Of a DNA stretch of 51,152 bases, positions 9,806 to 18,350 are shown piece after piece. Within the stretch, counting starts at the first letter, position 1, and the number at the start of each line of letters is the position of its first letter. Made by a program: the position numbers and the translations under genes. Under the pieces are notes generated by a model. It saw nothing but the letters and a program-made list of their open reading frames with translations, had not been told where the DNA came from and made no database searches. Origin of the DNA: an uncultured Lachnospiraceae bacterium (GTDB lineage Bacteria > Bacillota > Clostridia > Lachnospirales > Lachnospiraceae); assembly GCA_944375815.1 (NCBI GenBank), contig CALWBA010000074.1, forward strand, positions 1 through 51,152, written 5' to 3'.

Positions 9806-11143
9806 TTATCCTTCTACTTTTCTCCACTTTCTGACCGCATGGAAATAATACGGCACCAGCGGCACCAGTGCGAAAATCCATGCCAGGGGCTCTCCCAGAC
9901 AGATTCCCAGAAATCCGAGACGCGGTGCAAGCACCATAGAGCTGATGGTTCTTGCCGCAAGTTCCCCGACTCCTCCCAGCATCGGAACAAAGCCGTATCC
10001 CATGCCCTGCAGCGCGTTGCGGTACAGGAAAATTGCACTCAGGAAAGGATAAAAGAAAGGTACCAGGCGGAAATACTGGTTGCACGCTTCCTGGATCGGT
10101 CCTGTGATGTCAGAGCTGAAAATCCGTACCAGATATTGTCCGGTAAGGCACAGAAAAATCATCGCTACCGCACTGAATACAAGAGCCGCAATCTGGCAGT
10201 CGCGCACTCCCTGGCGCACCCTTCTGATCTTGCCGGCTCCCGTGTTCTGCCCCACATACGTGGATGCCGCTGCACCTATGGAGCTGAACATGCTCATAAA
10301 GATTCCCTGAATTTTACTCGACGCGGTAAAGGCTGTAATGTATACCGTTCCGAGCGCATTCAGCGCCGACTGGATCAGCACATTTCCAAGAGAGGTAATC
10401 GAAAACTGCAGTGCCATGGGCACACCCAGTTTTAACATTTCTCCCATCCTCTGTCTCTGAAGGGATTCCCTGAATTTTGCCGTAAGCAATACCCTGTATC
10501 TTTTCAGAACAAAGGCCAGGCACAAAAGCCCGGAAAAAAGCTGAGCCAGAATCGTGGCCAGCGCGGCTCCCCACACTGCCATTTCCAATACTCCCACGAA
10601 AAGCAAATCCATTCCCAGATTTGCAGCAACCGAGATTCCCAGAAAGATAAGCGGTGTTCTCGAGTCTCCCATCGCACGCTGCACGCTTGAGAGAAGATTA
10701 TACAGAAATGATCCCGCAAGTCCCCAGAACGTAATTCTTATGTACATTGTCACATCCGTTCTCAGTTCATCCGGCGTATTGACCGCAGTCACAAGCCACG
10801 GAAGGATGAGCTGCAGTATGGCTGTCATTCCCACCGCTATCACGGCACACAGGAAAACCGCATTCATGAAATATTCGGAGAGCCGTTTATTGTCACGGCT
10901 TCCAAAACTCTTTGCGATCAGAATCGAAAATCCGCTGGTCAGGCCGTTTGCCCATCCAAGCACCATCGTGATAATACCGCCGCATGAACCGACTGCCGCC
11001 AGGGCACTGACTCCCACGAACTGTCCTACGATCATCGTATCCGTAATCTGGTAAAACTGCTGGACAATACTGCTCAGCATAATCGGGAGGGCAAACCCGA
11101 AAATCAGTCTGATCGGATTGCCCTCAGTCATATTTTTTATCAT
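9806..11143 (-). CDS. MATE family efflux transporter
   Basis: A 445-residue integral membrane protein with about 12 hydrophobic segments and the MATE signature near the N-terminus (PIMLSSIVQQFYQITDTMIV) and its repeat in the second half. MATE proteins export drugs or metabolites using Na+ or H+ gradients. The ATG overlaps the stop of the DUF4129-like gene by 4 bases (ATGA), showing translational coupling. The substrate cannot be predicted. Confidence 0.92.
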   Translation of the reverse strand: MIKNMTEGNPIRLIFGFALPIMLSSIVQQFYQITDTMIVGQFVGVSALAAVGSCGGIITMVLGWANGLTSGFSILIAKSFGSRDNKRLSEYFMNAVFLCAVIAVGMTAILQLILPWLVTAVNTPDELRTDVTMYIRITFWGLAGSFLYNLLSSVQRAMGDSRTPLIFLGISVAANLGMDLLFVGVLEMAVWGAALATILAQLFSGLLCLAFVLKRYRVLLTAKFRESLQRQRMGEMLKLGVPMALQFSITSLGNVLIQSALNALGTVYITAFTASSKIQGIFMSMFSSIGAAASTYVGQNTGAGKIRRVRQGVRDCQIAALVFSAVAMIFLCLTGQYLVRIFSSDITGPIQEACNQYFRLVPFFYPFLSAIFLYRNALQGMGYGFVPMLGGVGELAARTISSMVLAPRLGFLGICLGEPLAWIFALVPLVPYYFHAVRKWRKVEG

Positions 11144-12384
11144 TTCTGTCCCTCACTTTTAGTCTGTTTTTCCCGTCTTTGGGGTTTCAGCTGCCTCATC
11201 CGGGCGCTGTCCTGTCTGCTGCATCCATCCGGACTGTAACGTGCCTTTTCGTACAGCATATGAAATTCCCGGCGCACCTCATCATCGAGAATTCCTGCAG
11301 ACTCCTCAATCTGCTCCGGTGTATGCCAGGGCTCAGGAGTATTTCCTCTCTTTTTCATCTCTTTTTTATAAATGCGTCTCACCACCTGATTGGGGGATCC
11401 GATTCCCTCCCCGGTCTGCCGCTTCGGGCGCGGCTCCCTGCGAAGACGCTCTGCGCTTTCAAACGGGTTGATCGCTTCCAGCTTATCTCCATTTTCCTGA
11501 ATATTCGCCGTGTACCGATGATAGATCATCCAGATGAGCCGCAGGATCAACGCAGCGGCTGCAATTATAAGCGCCAATATCAGCAGGATCTCCAGAACAG
11601 CCCAGATCAGCGACAGGATCGAATTCTCTTTGTCCCCCTCTGTCGCCTGGATATCAAGCGGCAGATCCGCGGGAAGCTCCGGTGCCTCAGTCGGCTCGTT
11701 TTTGATATGCGAAAACAGCCATACAAGCAGCTGACGCAGCATCTCAATCAGTGTGAAAATAAGTCTTTGCGGCTGCAGAAGCCAGAACAGAATCATTCCT
11801 GCCGCTGCTGCTGCACATACCGCAAAGGATGCTGCTCTGGATTCCCCGAGAATCCGCGCACCGGGAAATCGATACAGCCGCTGGTTATTGATGCAGTATT
11901 CATCCACACGCTGACGCTGCTGGTAAATAAATGTAATCAGCAGATCCGTACACCCTGCAAATGTGATGAGCGTCTGATACATAGTATTTTTCATTGCCAT
12001 CCCGATAATTCCAAGTCCGGCAAATAAAATCATCATATAGTAGGACGGTGCTTCCAGCGCATTTATCACGCCGAGGGTGCGCGAACTGAACCGCCACCAG
12101 ACTGCCGCAACAGTCATCACATTAAGCGCAACGCGGCCGATTTTTCCGACCGGAAGTATATTTGCCAGTGCCAGACAAAATATAAGGCACAGAATAATTC
12201 CAAAGATATTTTTGACCTTATGTACTGCCAGATCTGAGAGCACAACCGGCACAATCAAAAGCAGCAGCGGCGCATACCCTGACACTTTCTCCACATGCAT
12301 ATAGCCAAATGCCGCTCCTCCAATCGCAGCGAGCACCAAAGCCGCGTGCAGCCATACCAGAAGTTTGATACTTATCTGTCTCAT
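11140..12384 (-). CDS. Membrane protein with C-terminal DUF4129-like domain
   Basis: A 414-residue membrane protein: about five N-terminal transmembrane segments (residues 8-165), one near 188-210, and one near 263-290, then a cytosolic tail. The tail has the DUF4129 pattern IYKKEMKKRG, PWHTPEQ, MLYEKARYS. Such proteins accompany MoxR ATPases and DUF58 proteins; in longer homologues a transglutaminase domain is present, which is absent here. Four-base overlaps with both neighbours show it belongs to the same operon. The role, probably in the envelope, is not established. Confidence 0.8.
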   Translation of the reverse strand: MRQISIKLLVWLHAALVLAAIGGAAFGYMHVEKVSGYAPLLLLIVPVVLSDLAVHKVKNIFGIILCLIFCLALANILPVGKIGRVALNVMTVAAVWWRFSSRTLGVINALEAPSYYMMILFAGLGIIGMAMKNTMYQTLITFAGCTDLLITFIYQQRQRVDEYCINNQRLYRFPGARILGESRAASFAVCAAAAAGMILFWLLQPQRLIFTLIEMLRQLLVWLFSHIKNEPTEAPELPADLPLDIQATEGDKENSILSLIWAVLEILLILALIIAAAALILRLIWMIYHRYTANIQENGDKLEAINPFESAERLRREPRPKRQTGEGIGSPNQVVRRIYKKEMKKRGNTPEPWHTPEQIEESAGILDDEVRREFHMLYEKARYSPDGCSRQDSARMRQLKPQRREKQTKSEGQK

Positions 12385-13505
12385 TCGCTCACCTCCCAGC
12401 GGATGATCTCAGCGCCCTGAACCCGCTCGAGCTTCCACGGGATATCCCTCGTAACTGTAGCTATCCACAGCAGGGACGCACCGGTGCGCGTGATTTCCTG
12501 CACTGCCTCCACCAGCTTCGGGCGCTGATTTCTCGTGATCAGCACACACAGCGGATGTTCCCGCGTAATTTCCGGCAGATATCTTTTGAGAAGTTCGGGA
12601 AAAGGTTCCGGTTCTTCCTCTGTCTTCAGCCTTGCAAGACTCTCAAAGAGCCGGTTCTTCTGACGCATTCCGCTGCCCGATTCCAGATAAATTGTCTCCC
12701 CTGTAACCTGATCTACACCGTTTGACAAAAGAGACACCGGGATTTGCCGCTCCATCATCTGTGCGCCCAGACTTGCGGCAAGACGTATACCCTCCTCATG
12801 TACCTGCTCAAAGCGCAGAATTCCCTCGTCTTCCACATCCAGCAGAAAACAGCAGCGCGCCGATTCTGTGGAGTCATGGACATTCACAAGCGTGTCCATG
12901 GCACGCGCTGACGCTTTCCAGTTAATCTTATTCAGCGGATCTCCAGGCATATATTCGCGCAGTCCCCGAAACGCAAACGGATCTTCATAAATCCGCCTCT
13001 GCGCTGTGATTTCTCCCATCATCCTGCGAAAGATCACTTCCAGAGAATCCACGCTGATCAGACGCGGATAGACATACAAATATGTAAACAGCTCTGCGTT
13101 CTCGTGAAGCTCCTCTGTGGCAAGCAGAGTTTTGGTCATCAGATCCGCTCTGTCAATCACGTAATACCCGCGCTTTGCTGTCTCAAATCGGATTTCTCTC
13201 GTAATCTTCTGGTAGAACATCACGGAAAAAATATCCCGCTCATAGAGCTTATCGGACACTGCCGCGTTCTCTTCTTCGGGGAATTTTAAGTTTCTGTCCA
13301 CGCGAAAGCCAACCTGAAGCACCGGCATAAACATCCAGCTTCTGTTTTCGATCGTTTCAGTCAGCGAGGCTTTCTTTCCCTCAAACACAGGTTCAGACTG
13401 AAATTTTATACTGACCGTAAGCCCGTTCGACCAGTTTTTTTGATATATTTTCTCCAGCAGCCAGACTGCAAAAAATGCTCCTGCTATCAGAAATATTACT
13501 GTCAT
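12381..13505 (-). CDS. DUF58 domain-containing protein
   Basis: A protein of about 374 residues with an N-terminal membrane segment and the DUF58 hallmark INWKASARAMDTLVNV near the middle, followed by a von Willebrand A-like fold. DUF58 proteins are partners of MoxR-type ATPases, thought to help assemble or mature other proteins. I choose the ATG at 13505, which overlaps the MoxR stop as ATGA like the other junctions of this operon; an ATG at 13517 (four residues more) is also possible, with a closely spaced GGAG. Confidence 0.88.
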   Translation of the reverse strand: MTVIFLIAGAFFAVWLLEKIYQKNWSNGLTVSIKFQSEPVFEGKKASLTETIENRSWMFMPVLQVGFRVDRNLKFPEEENAAVSDKLYERDIFSVMFYQKITREIRFETAKRGYYVIDRADLMTKTLLATEELHENAELFTYLYVYPRLISVDSLEVIFRRMMGEITAQRRIYEDPFAFRGLREYMPGDPLNKINWKASARAMDTLVNVHDSTESARCCFLLDVEDEGILRFEQVHEEGIRLAASLGAQMMERQIPVSLLSNGVDQVTGETIYLESGSGMRQKNRLFESLARLKTEEEPEPFPELLKRYLPEITREHPLCVLITRNQRPKLVEAVQEITRTGASLLWIATVTRDIPWKLERVQGAEIIRWEVSE

Positions 13506-14452
13506 ACACCCGTCCATTTCTCCGTCGGAACCGGGATCTTTTCAAGGATGGCTGTGATCACCTGCTTCCCGCCGACGGCTCCTGAAATCCCTCTGCTCAT
13601 AATCAGTCTGTGTGCAAGTACGGGTACAGCGACTGCCTTGACGTCCTCCGGTACCGCATACTGTCTGCCGCACACAAGCGCATGCGCCCGCACCGCTGAA
13701 AACAGGGCAAGCGTTCCTCTGGGACTCACACCGGAAACCACATCCGGATACTTCCGTGTGCTGTCTGTGATCTCGACCAGATACCGCTTAAGCTCCGGAT
13801 GAACGTACACACTGCGGCATGCCTCCATCACGCTTTCCAGATCTCTGCAGGTACACACTGGCTGCAACTCTTCCAGAGGCTGCTTCTTCTCAAATCGCTC
13901 CAGAATCTGCAGTTCTTCCTCCTGTGTCGGCATTCCCATGGAAAGCTGCATAAAGAAGCGGTCCATCTGTGCCTCCGGAAGCGGAAAGGTTCCCAGCGTC
14001 TCCACAGGATTCTCAGTGGCTGCCACAAAGAACGGACGCTGTAAGGGATACGTCACCCCATCCACTGTAATCTGATGCTCTTCCATACACTCCAGAAGAC
14101 TCGACTGCGTACGCGGTGTAGCACGGTTGATCTCATCCGCCAGCAGCACATTGCAGAAAGCCGAACCCTTCTTGAAAATGAATTTACCCTCCTTCTGATT
14201 ATAATATGTCAGCCCTGTCACATCCGCCGGAAGCAGATCCGGCGTGAACTGAATACGGCTGAATTCCCCGTCAATCGACTTTGCCAGTGACTTCGCCAGC
14301 ACGGTCTTTCCTGTTCCAGGTACATCCTCCAGCAGAACATGGCCGCCGGCAACGAGCGCGGTGAGAAGAAGGTCGATCGTTTCTTCCTTCCCAATAATGA
14401 CACGGCGGATATTTTCTCTGATCTGCGCAATGCATTCTGTCCGTATTTCCAT
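13502..14452 (-). CDS. MoxR family AAA+ ATPase
   Basis: A 316-residue MoxR-type AAA+ ATPase. Walker A is GTGKT within LLEDVPGTGKT (about residue 47), Walker B is LLADEINRA, and sensor-like ATENP is visible. It acts as a chaperone-like motor for the DUF58 partner encoded directly downstream. The start is the ATG at 14452 (MEIRTECIA), preceded by GGGAGG at 11 bases; a longer reading to 14656 has no support and would overlap the DUF2284 gene. Confidence 0.93.
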   Translation of the reverse strand: MEIRTECIAQIRENIRRVIIGKEETIDLLLTALVAGGHVLLEDVPGTGKTVLAKSLAKSIDGEFSRIQFTPDLLPADVTGLTYYNQKEGKFIFKKGSAFCNVLLADEINRATPRTQSSLLECMEEHQITVDGVTYPLQRPFFVAATENPVETLGTFPLPEAQMDRFFMQLSMGMPTQEEELQILERFEKKQPLEELQPVCTCRDLESVMEACRSVYVHPELKRYLVEITDSTRKYPDVVSGVSPRGTLALFSAVRAHALVCGRQYAVPEDVKAVAVPVLAHRLIMSRGISGAVGGKQVITAILEKIPVPTEKWTGV

Positions 14453-14487
14453 ATAATCAAATCCCTCCCTCAGTTTTTTCGTTATGT

Positions 14488-15048
14488 TTAAACTAAGCCT
14501 TTCTGTACCAGCGTATCCCAGCGGCAGGCTACTCCCGCAAAATATGTAACCGTATCGGCACCGTTGATATAATGAATTCCGGCCTGTTTTGCCAGCTCGC
14601 TGACAAAGATACCGTACCCCTCCAAAGATCCGTGTGTCTGTTCCGGGAAACGGCACGGCGCATCAGGATATGTACATTCTTTACATTTATCACAGCCTTC
14701 ATTTGCCAGCAGCAGAAAATCGTCCATGTAAGAGCGGAGCGCCTTGTCCACAGACAGACATACCTGTTTGAATTTCTCTCCACCGGCTACCATACCTTCA
14801 TAGTCAAAAGAATCCTCCAGATCACATTTTACGCTGAACACCACCATGGTATCGTATTGCTGTACACGGTCCCTGCATTCCTCCACCGTGCCGATCGCAG
14901 GAGGACATGCCCATGTCTTATTATATTTCCGGCAGGTATTCATCTCACACATGGCCCGTACCTCCTGCGTAAACTGTATTTTGAAGACATCTGCAAATCC
15001 ATGCTCAAAAACTCCCGCATCCTTTAAAAGCTGTTCTAATACGTTCAA
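14488..15048 (-). CDS. DUF2284 cysteine-rich metal-binding protein
   Basis: A 186-residue protein of the DUF2284 type. It has an N-terminal cysteine group (MCEMNTCRKYNKTWACPP) and a second one (GCDKCKECTYPDAPC), the pattern of a small Fe-S or zinc protein; some family members sit next to corrinoid or methyltransferase genes. Function here is unknown. It is 35 bases upstream of moxR and has its own promoter, so it may lead the MoxR operon. Confidence 0.85.
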   Translation of the reverse strand: MNVLEQLLKDAGVFEHGFADVFKIQFTQEVRAMCEMNTCRKYNKTWACPPAIGTVEECRDRVQQYDTMVVFSVKCDLEDSFDYEGMVAGGEKFKQVCLSVDKALRSYMDDFLLLANEGCDKCKECTYPDAPCRFPEQTHGSLEGYGIFVSELAKQAGIHYINGADTVTYFAGVACRWDTLVQKGLV

Positions 15049-15123
15049 ACTTCATACCTCCTTCCACGTCAGAGCACATTCTGAACGTGTGTTCTGCAAT
15101 TACGCACAAAATAAATTTACTAT

Positions 15124-15152
15124 ATTATACCTGCTTTTGTGTGGATTTTACA
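15124..15152 (-). promoter_or_regulatory. SigA-type promoter of the DUF2284/MoxR unit
   Basis: Perfect TATAAT with TGTAAA 17 bases upstream, about 75 bases before the DUF2284 start, in an AT-rich gap. Confidence 0.6.
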
Positions 15153-15176
15153 GAGAAATTTCAAAATTTTATCTGC

Positions 15177-15218
15177 AAAAGGCCGCCCCTGGATGAACCA
15201 TTCCATGGGCAGCCTTTT
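15177..15218 (-). terminator. Terminator of the spoVA operon
   Basis: Minus-strand hairpin with arms AAAAGGC / GCCTTTT plus an inner GCCCATGG / CCAGGGGC pairing, directly after the spoVAE stop. It ends in TTTT. Confidence 0.65.
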
Positions 15219-15221
15219 CCC

Positions 15222-15578
15222 TCACTCTTTCATCTTCGGCTTAAACACCAGACTGGCCAGATATCCGAAGATCAGCGCCGCTGAGATTCCTGTCGCACTG
15301 GCTCTTAATCCGCCCATGAACAGTCCCAGCACTCCGCACTCGTCCACTGCGTCCTTTACTCCCTGGTATAATAAATGACCGAATCCGATCAGCGGCACGG
15401 TGGCGCCGGCTCCGGCGTATTCCGCAAAGGGATCGTAAATGCGAAAGGCTGAAAGTACTGCTCCGGTACATACGAGAAGTACCATAATTCTCCCCGGCAT
15501 CAGCTTTGTCCTATCCAACAGGATCTGTACAATCGCACAGATCAGTCCTCCTACCCAGAATGCATTGATATAGTCCAT
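15222..15578 (-). CDS. spoVAE: Stage V sporulation protein AE
   Basis: A 118-residue membrane protein with about four hydrophobic segments, of the SpoVAE (AEb) type: AFWVGGLICAIVQILLD at the start and AGAGATVPLIGFG in the middle. SpoVA proteins form the inner spore membrane channel that moves Ca-dipicolinic acid into the forespore and releases it at germination. AGGAGG lies upstream. It follows spoVAD by 15 bases and is the last gene; no spoVAEa or spoVAF follows. Confidence 0.93.
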   Translation of the reverse strand: MDYINAFWVGGLICAIVQILLDRTKLMPGRIMVLLVCTGAVLSAFRIYDPFAEYAGAGATVPLIGFGHLLYQGVKDAVDECGVLGLFMGGLRASATGISAALIFGYLASLVFKPKMKE

Positions 15579-15593
15579 TTTCCTTCCTCCTCG

Positions 15594-16616
15594 TCAGTCT
15601 TTCTCTTCCATATGCTCCACCACAACCGCCTGCGCGATTCCGGGAACTGTCTGCCCCTCAGCAAAGCTTACCTTGCTCATCAGTGCTCCGGTGGGCACAA
15701 ACAGCACGCGTTTCCATTCTCCGGAAATGATTCTCGGCAGAATGTAAGAGGCAAATACAACCGCAGAGCAGCCGCAGCCGCTTCCCCCTGCATGTGTATC
15801 CTGTACTGCGTCATCGAAAATGAGCATGCCGCAGTCGAGATGCTGCCGCTTGATATCATATCCCTGTTTTTCCAGCAGATCGAAAAGAATCTGCTGGCCT
15901 ACGCTTCCCAGATCTCCGGTGATTATCTTGCTATACTCCTCCGGCTGCCTGCCGAAATCCTGCAGATGTGTACAGATCGTATCACACGCTGCCGGAGCCA
16001 TACATGCCCCCATATTCATGGAATCCTTCAGCCCGTAATCCACAATTTTCCCGGTTGTAATGCCTGTGACGGCGGCGCCGCTCTTCTCCTTTGAGAGTAC
16101 GCATGCACCGCTTCCGGTCACTGTCCAGGTTGCGGAGAGGGGACGCTGGCTGCCGTAAGCCAGAGGAAATCTGAATTCCTTCTCCGCACTGGCGAAATGA
16201 CTTGAAGTCAGCGCCATTGCATATTCGGCAAAATCACCGGCAACTGCCATGGATGCCAGTGAAAGCGCCTCTCCCATCGTCGAACATGCGCCGAACAGCC
16301 CGTATACCGGCACATCCAGCTGCGCCAGATTATAGCAGGAAGCCGTACACTGAGCCAGCAGATCTCCGGCGAAAATCATGCGCAGATCTGTATTCCGGAT
16401 TCCGGCTTTATCGAGTGCCCGCAGTGCTGCCCTGTGCTGCAGTGCGCTCTCTGCCTGTTCCCATGTTTTCTCCCCTGCAAGTGGATCCTTCTCAATCTCA
16501 TCAAAGCACGGACCGAGCGGACCCTCCCCCTCTTTTTTGCCGGCCACAGAAGCTCCGCTTCTGATATATACCGGTTCCCCGAAACGGATGCTCTGGTGCC
16601 CCATTCTCTCGTTCAT
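15594..16616 (-). CDS. spoVAD: Stage V sporulation protein AD
   Basis: A 340-residue soluble SpoVA component with a thiolase/ketoacyl-synthase-like fold that binds dipicolinic acid on the spore inner membrane. Typical stretches are GSRxxLSATWTVTGSGACVL-like (residues around 152-172) and GGSGCGCSAVVFASYILP near the C-terminus. The ATG at 16616 follows GGAGGTGAGACG; spoVAC ends 4 bases before. Confidence 0.95.
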   Translation of the reverse strand: MNERMGHQSIRFGEPVYIRSGASVAGKKEGEGPLGPCFDEIEKDPLAGEKTWEQAESALQHRAALRALDKAGIRNTDLRMIFAGDLLAQCTASCYNLAQLDVPVYGLFGACSTMGEALSLASMAVAGDFAEYAMALTSSHFASAEKEFRFPLAYGSQRPLSATWTVTGSGACVLSKEKSGAAVTGITTGKIVDYGLKDSMNMGACMAPAACDTICTHLQDFGRQPEEYSKIITGDLGSVGQQILFDLLEKQGYDIKRQHLDCGMLIFDDAVQDTHAGGSGCGCSAVVFASYILPRIISGEWKRVLFVPTGALMSKVSFAEGQTVPGIAQAVVVEHMEEKD

Positions 16617-16620
16617 CGTC

Positions 16621-17079
16621 TCACCTCCATAGCCGCATCACACAGTAAATCAGGCCAAGTGCCCAGGAACTCACCACACCGTAGAGAATTACAGGACCGG
16701 CAATTGTAAAGATCTTGCACCCTATGCCGAATACCTGTCCCTCTTTCTGGTACTCAATAGCCGGAGCTGCAACCGAATTGGCAAATCCCGTAATCGGCAC
16801 AAGCGTTCCTGCGCCGCCGAATTTTGCCAGTTTCGGATAGATATTAAGTCCTGTCAAAAGCACACTCAGAAAAATCAGGATCAGGGAGCACCAGCATCCT
16901 GCTTCCTCCTTATCCGCCCCCATCGCCTGAGCCGTATTCAGGATATACTGACCCAGTACGCAGATCAGGCCGCCCACCAGAAATGCGCGCGCCATATTTA
17001 CGGGCAGACTGTGGGTCGGAGTGACCTTCTTTACATATCTCTCATATTCCCTTGCCTGTACATTCTTTTGATTTTCCAT
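16621..17079 (-). CDS. spoVAC: Stage V sporulation protein AC
   Basis: A 152-residue membrane protein with about four hydrophobic segments. The sequence ARAFLVGGLICVLGQ and GAGTLVPITGFANSVAAPA is typical for SpoVAC, the mechanosensitive pore component in Bacillus subtilis. It is distantly similar to SpoVAE, its paralogue in the same operon. Gap to spoVAB is 3 bases. Confidence 0.95.
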   Translation of the reverse strand: MENQKNVQAREYERYVKKVTPTHSLPVNMARAFLVGGLICVLGQYILNTAQAMGADKEEAGCWCSLILIFLSVLLTGLNIYPKLAKFGGAGTLVPITGFANSVAAPAIEYQKEGQVFGIGCKIFTIAGPVILYGVVSSWALGLIYCVMRLWR

Positions 17080-17082
17080 CTG

Positions 17083-17502
17083 CTACCACCATCCTTTATA
17101 ATAGAACAGCAAAGACCCCACGGTCTTCCCCAGCGCCATGCTGATAATAATAATCGGAATGCCCCGGGTGATGCCGAGTCTGCGCGCCATAATCGCGTAT
17201 ATATCCACCACCTCGCCGAGAGCTATAATCCAGCTTCCGAGGAAAATCCCTGCACAGAGCCCATATACAAGCAGGCCTGCTGTTCCCAGATGAAGATTTC
17301 CCTGGTAAAAAAATGCGAGATTTCCTGAAAACACACCGAGCATGCATACCGTTTCATACAGCCGGACATGCTCCGCCGTTCTCGTAAGCGAGGCATATCT
17401 GGGGATAATTCCGAGTCCGATAATCAGCGCCACTGCACCGGAGGAGATCACACCGCCGGCGCACACTCCCAGCACACCGAGCAGTAGTATCTGCCAGATC
17501 AT
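17083..17502 (-). CDS. spoVAB: Stage V sporulation protein AB
   Basis: A 139-residue membrane protein with about four to five hydrophobic segments (GVCAGGVISSGAVALIIGLG; VVDIYAIMARRLGI). It matches SpoVAB by size, composition and position between spoVAA and spoVAC. The ATG follows AAGGAG and overlaps the spoVAA stop by 4 bases. Confidence 0.9.
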   Translation of the reverse strand: MIWQILLLGVLGVCAGGVISSGAVALIIGLGIIPRYASLTRTAEHVRLYETVCMLGVFSGNLAFFYQGNLHLGTAGLLVYGLCAGIFLGSWIIALGEVVDIYAIMARRLGITRGIPIIIISMALGKTVGSLLFYYKGWW

Positions 17503-18113
17503 GTTTTCTCCTTTCTCGCGGACTGCTCGAGAATCGTTGCATCCACATCATCCTCGTATGTCCGCATCTCAACCTCCATGGGAGTGGGATCCTGCGTCAG
17601 CTTACGCTTTCCAAAATGGTTAAAAAAGAAAACAGCGCCTATCCCTATTCCCAGAGAATAGCTGACCTCAAGCACCGTAAATCCCGTCTCTCCGGTCCCG
17701 TCAAACAGCTCATGGATATGGTTAAAAAGTCCCGGAACATCCACATCCGTGTTAAATGTCATGATTGAGAATACCATTCCGAAAAATGTTACCACGCAGA
17801 CAAGCGCTGTCTTGACCCAGCTTATGACAGCGTTTTTTCCTCCCGGATCCTCATATGTCAGGATAAATGACGGCTCACCAATATGCGCCACTTCCACATT
17901 TTCCTCTCTTTGCTGGATCTGCTTAATGATATCCATAGCCGAAAATACATATCTGCCGTATTTTCCTCTGGGCAGTGAAGCTATCTTCATTACGCTGCAG
18001 CGATTTAATACTTTGGAATTGCTGCACGAGAGCTTTGCTATTTCTCCGAGACAGACCTGATCCTTTGTCACCTTCATATTTCTGTCTGTCTGGATGTAGA
18101 GTGTGTCGCTCAT
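17499..18113 (-). CDS. spoVAA: Stage V sporulation protein AA
   Basis: A 204-residue protein with an N-terminal cytosolic domain (DTLYIQTDRNMKVTKDQVCL) and two membrane segments near residues 100-125 and 145-165, as in SpoVAA. It starts the canonical AA-AB-AC-AD-AE order. The ATG is preceded by GGAGGAGG and overlaps the stop of the small upstream gene by 4 bases, so translation of the two is coupled. Confidence 0.9.
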   Translation of the reverse strand: MSDTLYIQTDRNMKVTKDQVCLGEIAKLSCSNSKVLNRCSVMKIASLPRGKYGRYVFSAMDIIKQIQQREENVEVAHIGEPSFILTYEDPGGKNAVISWVKTALVCVVTFFGMVFSIMTFNTDVDVPGLFNHIHELFDGTGETGFTVLEVSYSLGIGIGAVFFFNHFGKRKLTQDPTPMEVEMRTYEDDVDATILEQSARKEKT

Positions 18114-18259
18114 GCCGCCTCCTCCGATTCCCGGTACACCAATGTCCCGCCGGGCTCCCGGTCCTGTTGATCCAGGTTCGCCGTCAGATATATAATTCCT
18201 GCTATCCCAAGCAGAATCGCAGCAATCAGCGCATAAAAGTAAATTTTCTTCCCGGTCAT
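18110..18259 (-). CDS. Small single-pass membrane protein between sigF and spoVAA
   Basis: A 49-residue protein with one hydrophobic segment (KIYFYALIAAILLGIAGIIYL) and a charged C-terminus. The ATG at 18259 is used (AAGGATGTGAGG upstream); an in-frame TTG at 18316 would start inside the promoter and is rejected. It overlaps spoVAA by 4 bases and is the first gene downstream of a forespore-type promoter, so it is probably made in the forespore with the SpoVA proteins. I do not recognise a named family. Confidence 0.6.
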   Translation of the reverse strand: MTGKKIYFYALIAAILLGIAGIIYLTANLDQQDREPGGTLVYRESEEAA

Positions 18260-18295
18260 TTTCCTCACATCCTTTTCTGAAATCTGTTCTGTATT

Positions 18296-18324
18296 TAGTG
18301 TTCCGTTTTCGGACAAAAATATGC
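18296..18324 (-). promoter_or_regulatory. Forespore (SigF/SigG-type) promoter for the spoVA operon
   Basis: On the minus strand GCATA (-35), 14 bases, then CGGAACACTA, which fits the SigF/SigG -10 pattern GgnrAnAnTw at every position but the first. It lies just past the sigF terminator hairpin, whose T-run it overlaps, and about 35 bases upstream of the small membrane gene. Confidence 0.55.
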
Positions 18325-18350
18325 AGGGAAAGTCTTACAACTTTCCCCGC
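18313..18350 (-). terminator. Terminator at the end of sigF
   Basis: Stem GCGGGGAAAGT / ACTTTCCCTGC (one mismatch-type G-U) whose loop holds the sigF TAA, followed by ATATTTTTG on the minus strand. It separates spoIIA from spoVA transcription. Confidence 0.7.

Noticed and set aside
9173..10435. Long plus-strand ORF (420 residues)
   Set aside because: It lies antisense to the methyltransferase and MATE genes, has no start signal and a composition rich in His, Arg, Cys and Gln typical of antisense frames.
18260..18316. Upstream TTG start for the 49-residue gene
   Set aside because: It would lie within the promoter region and lacks a Shine-Dalgarno.
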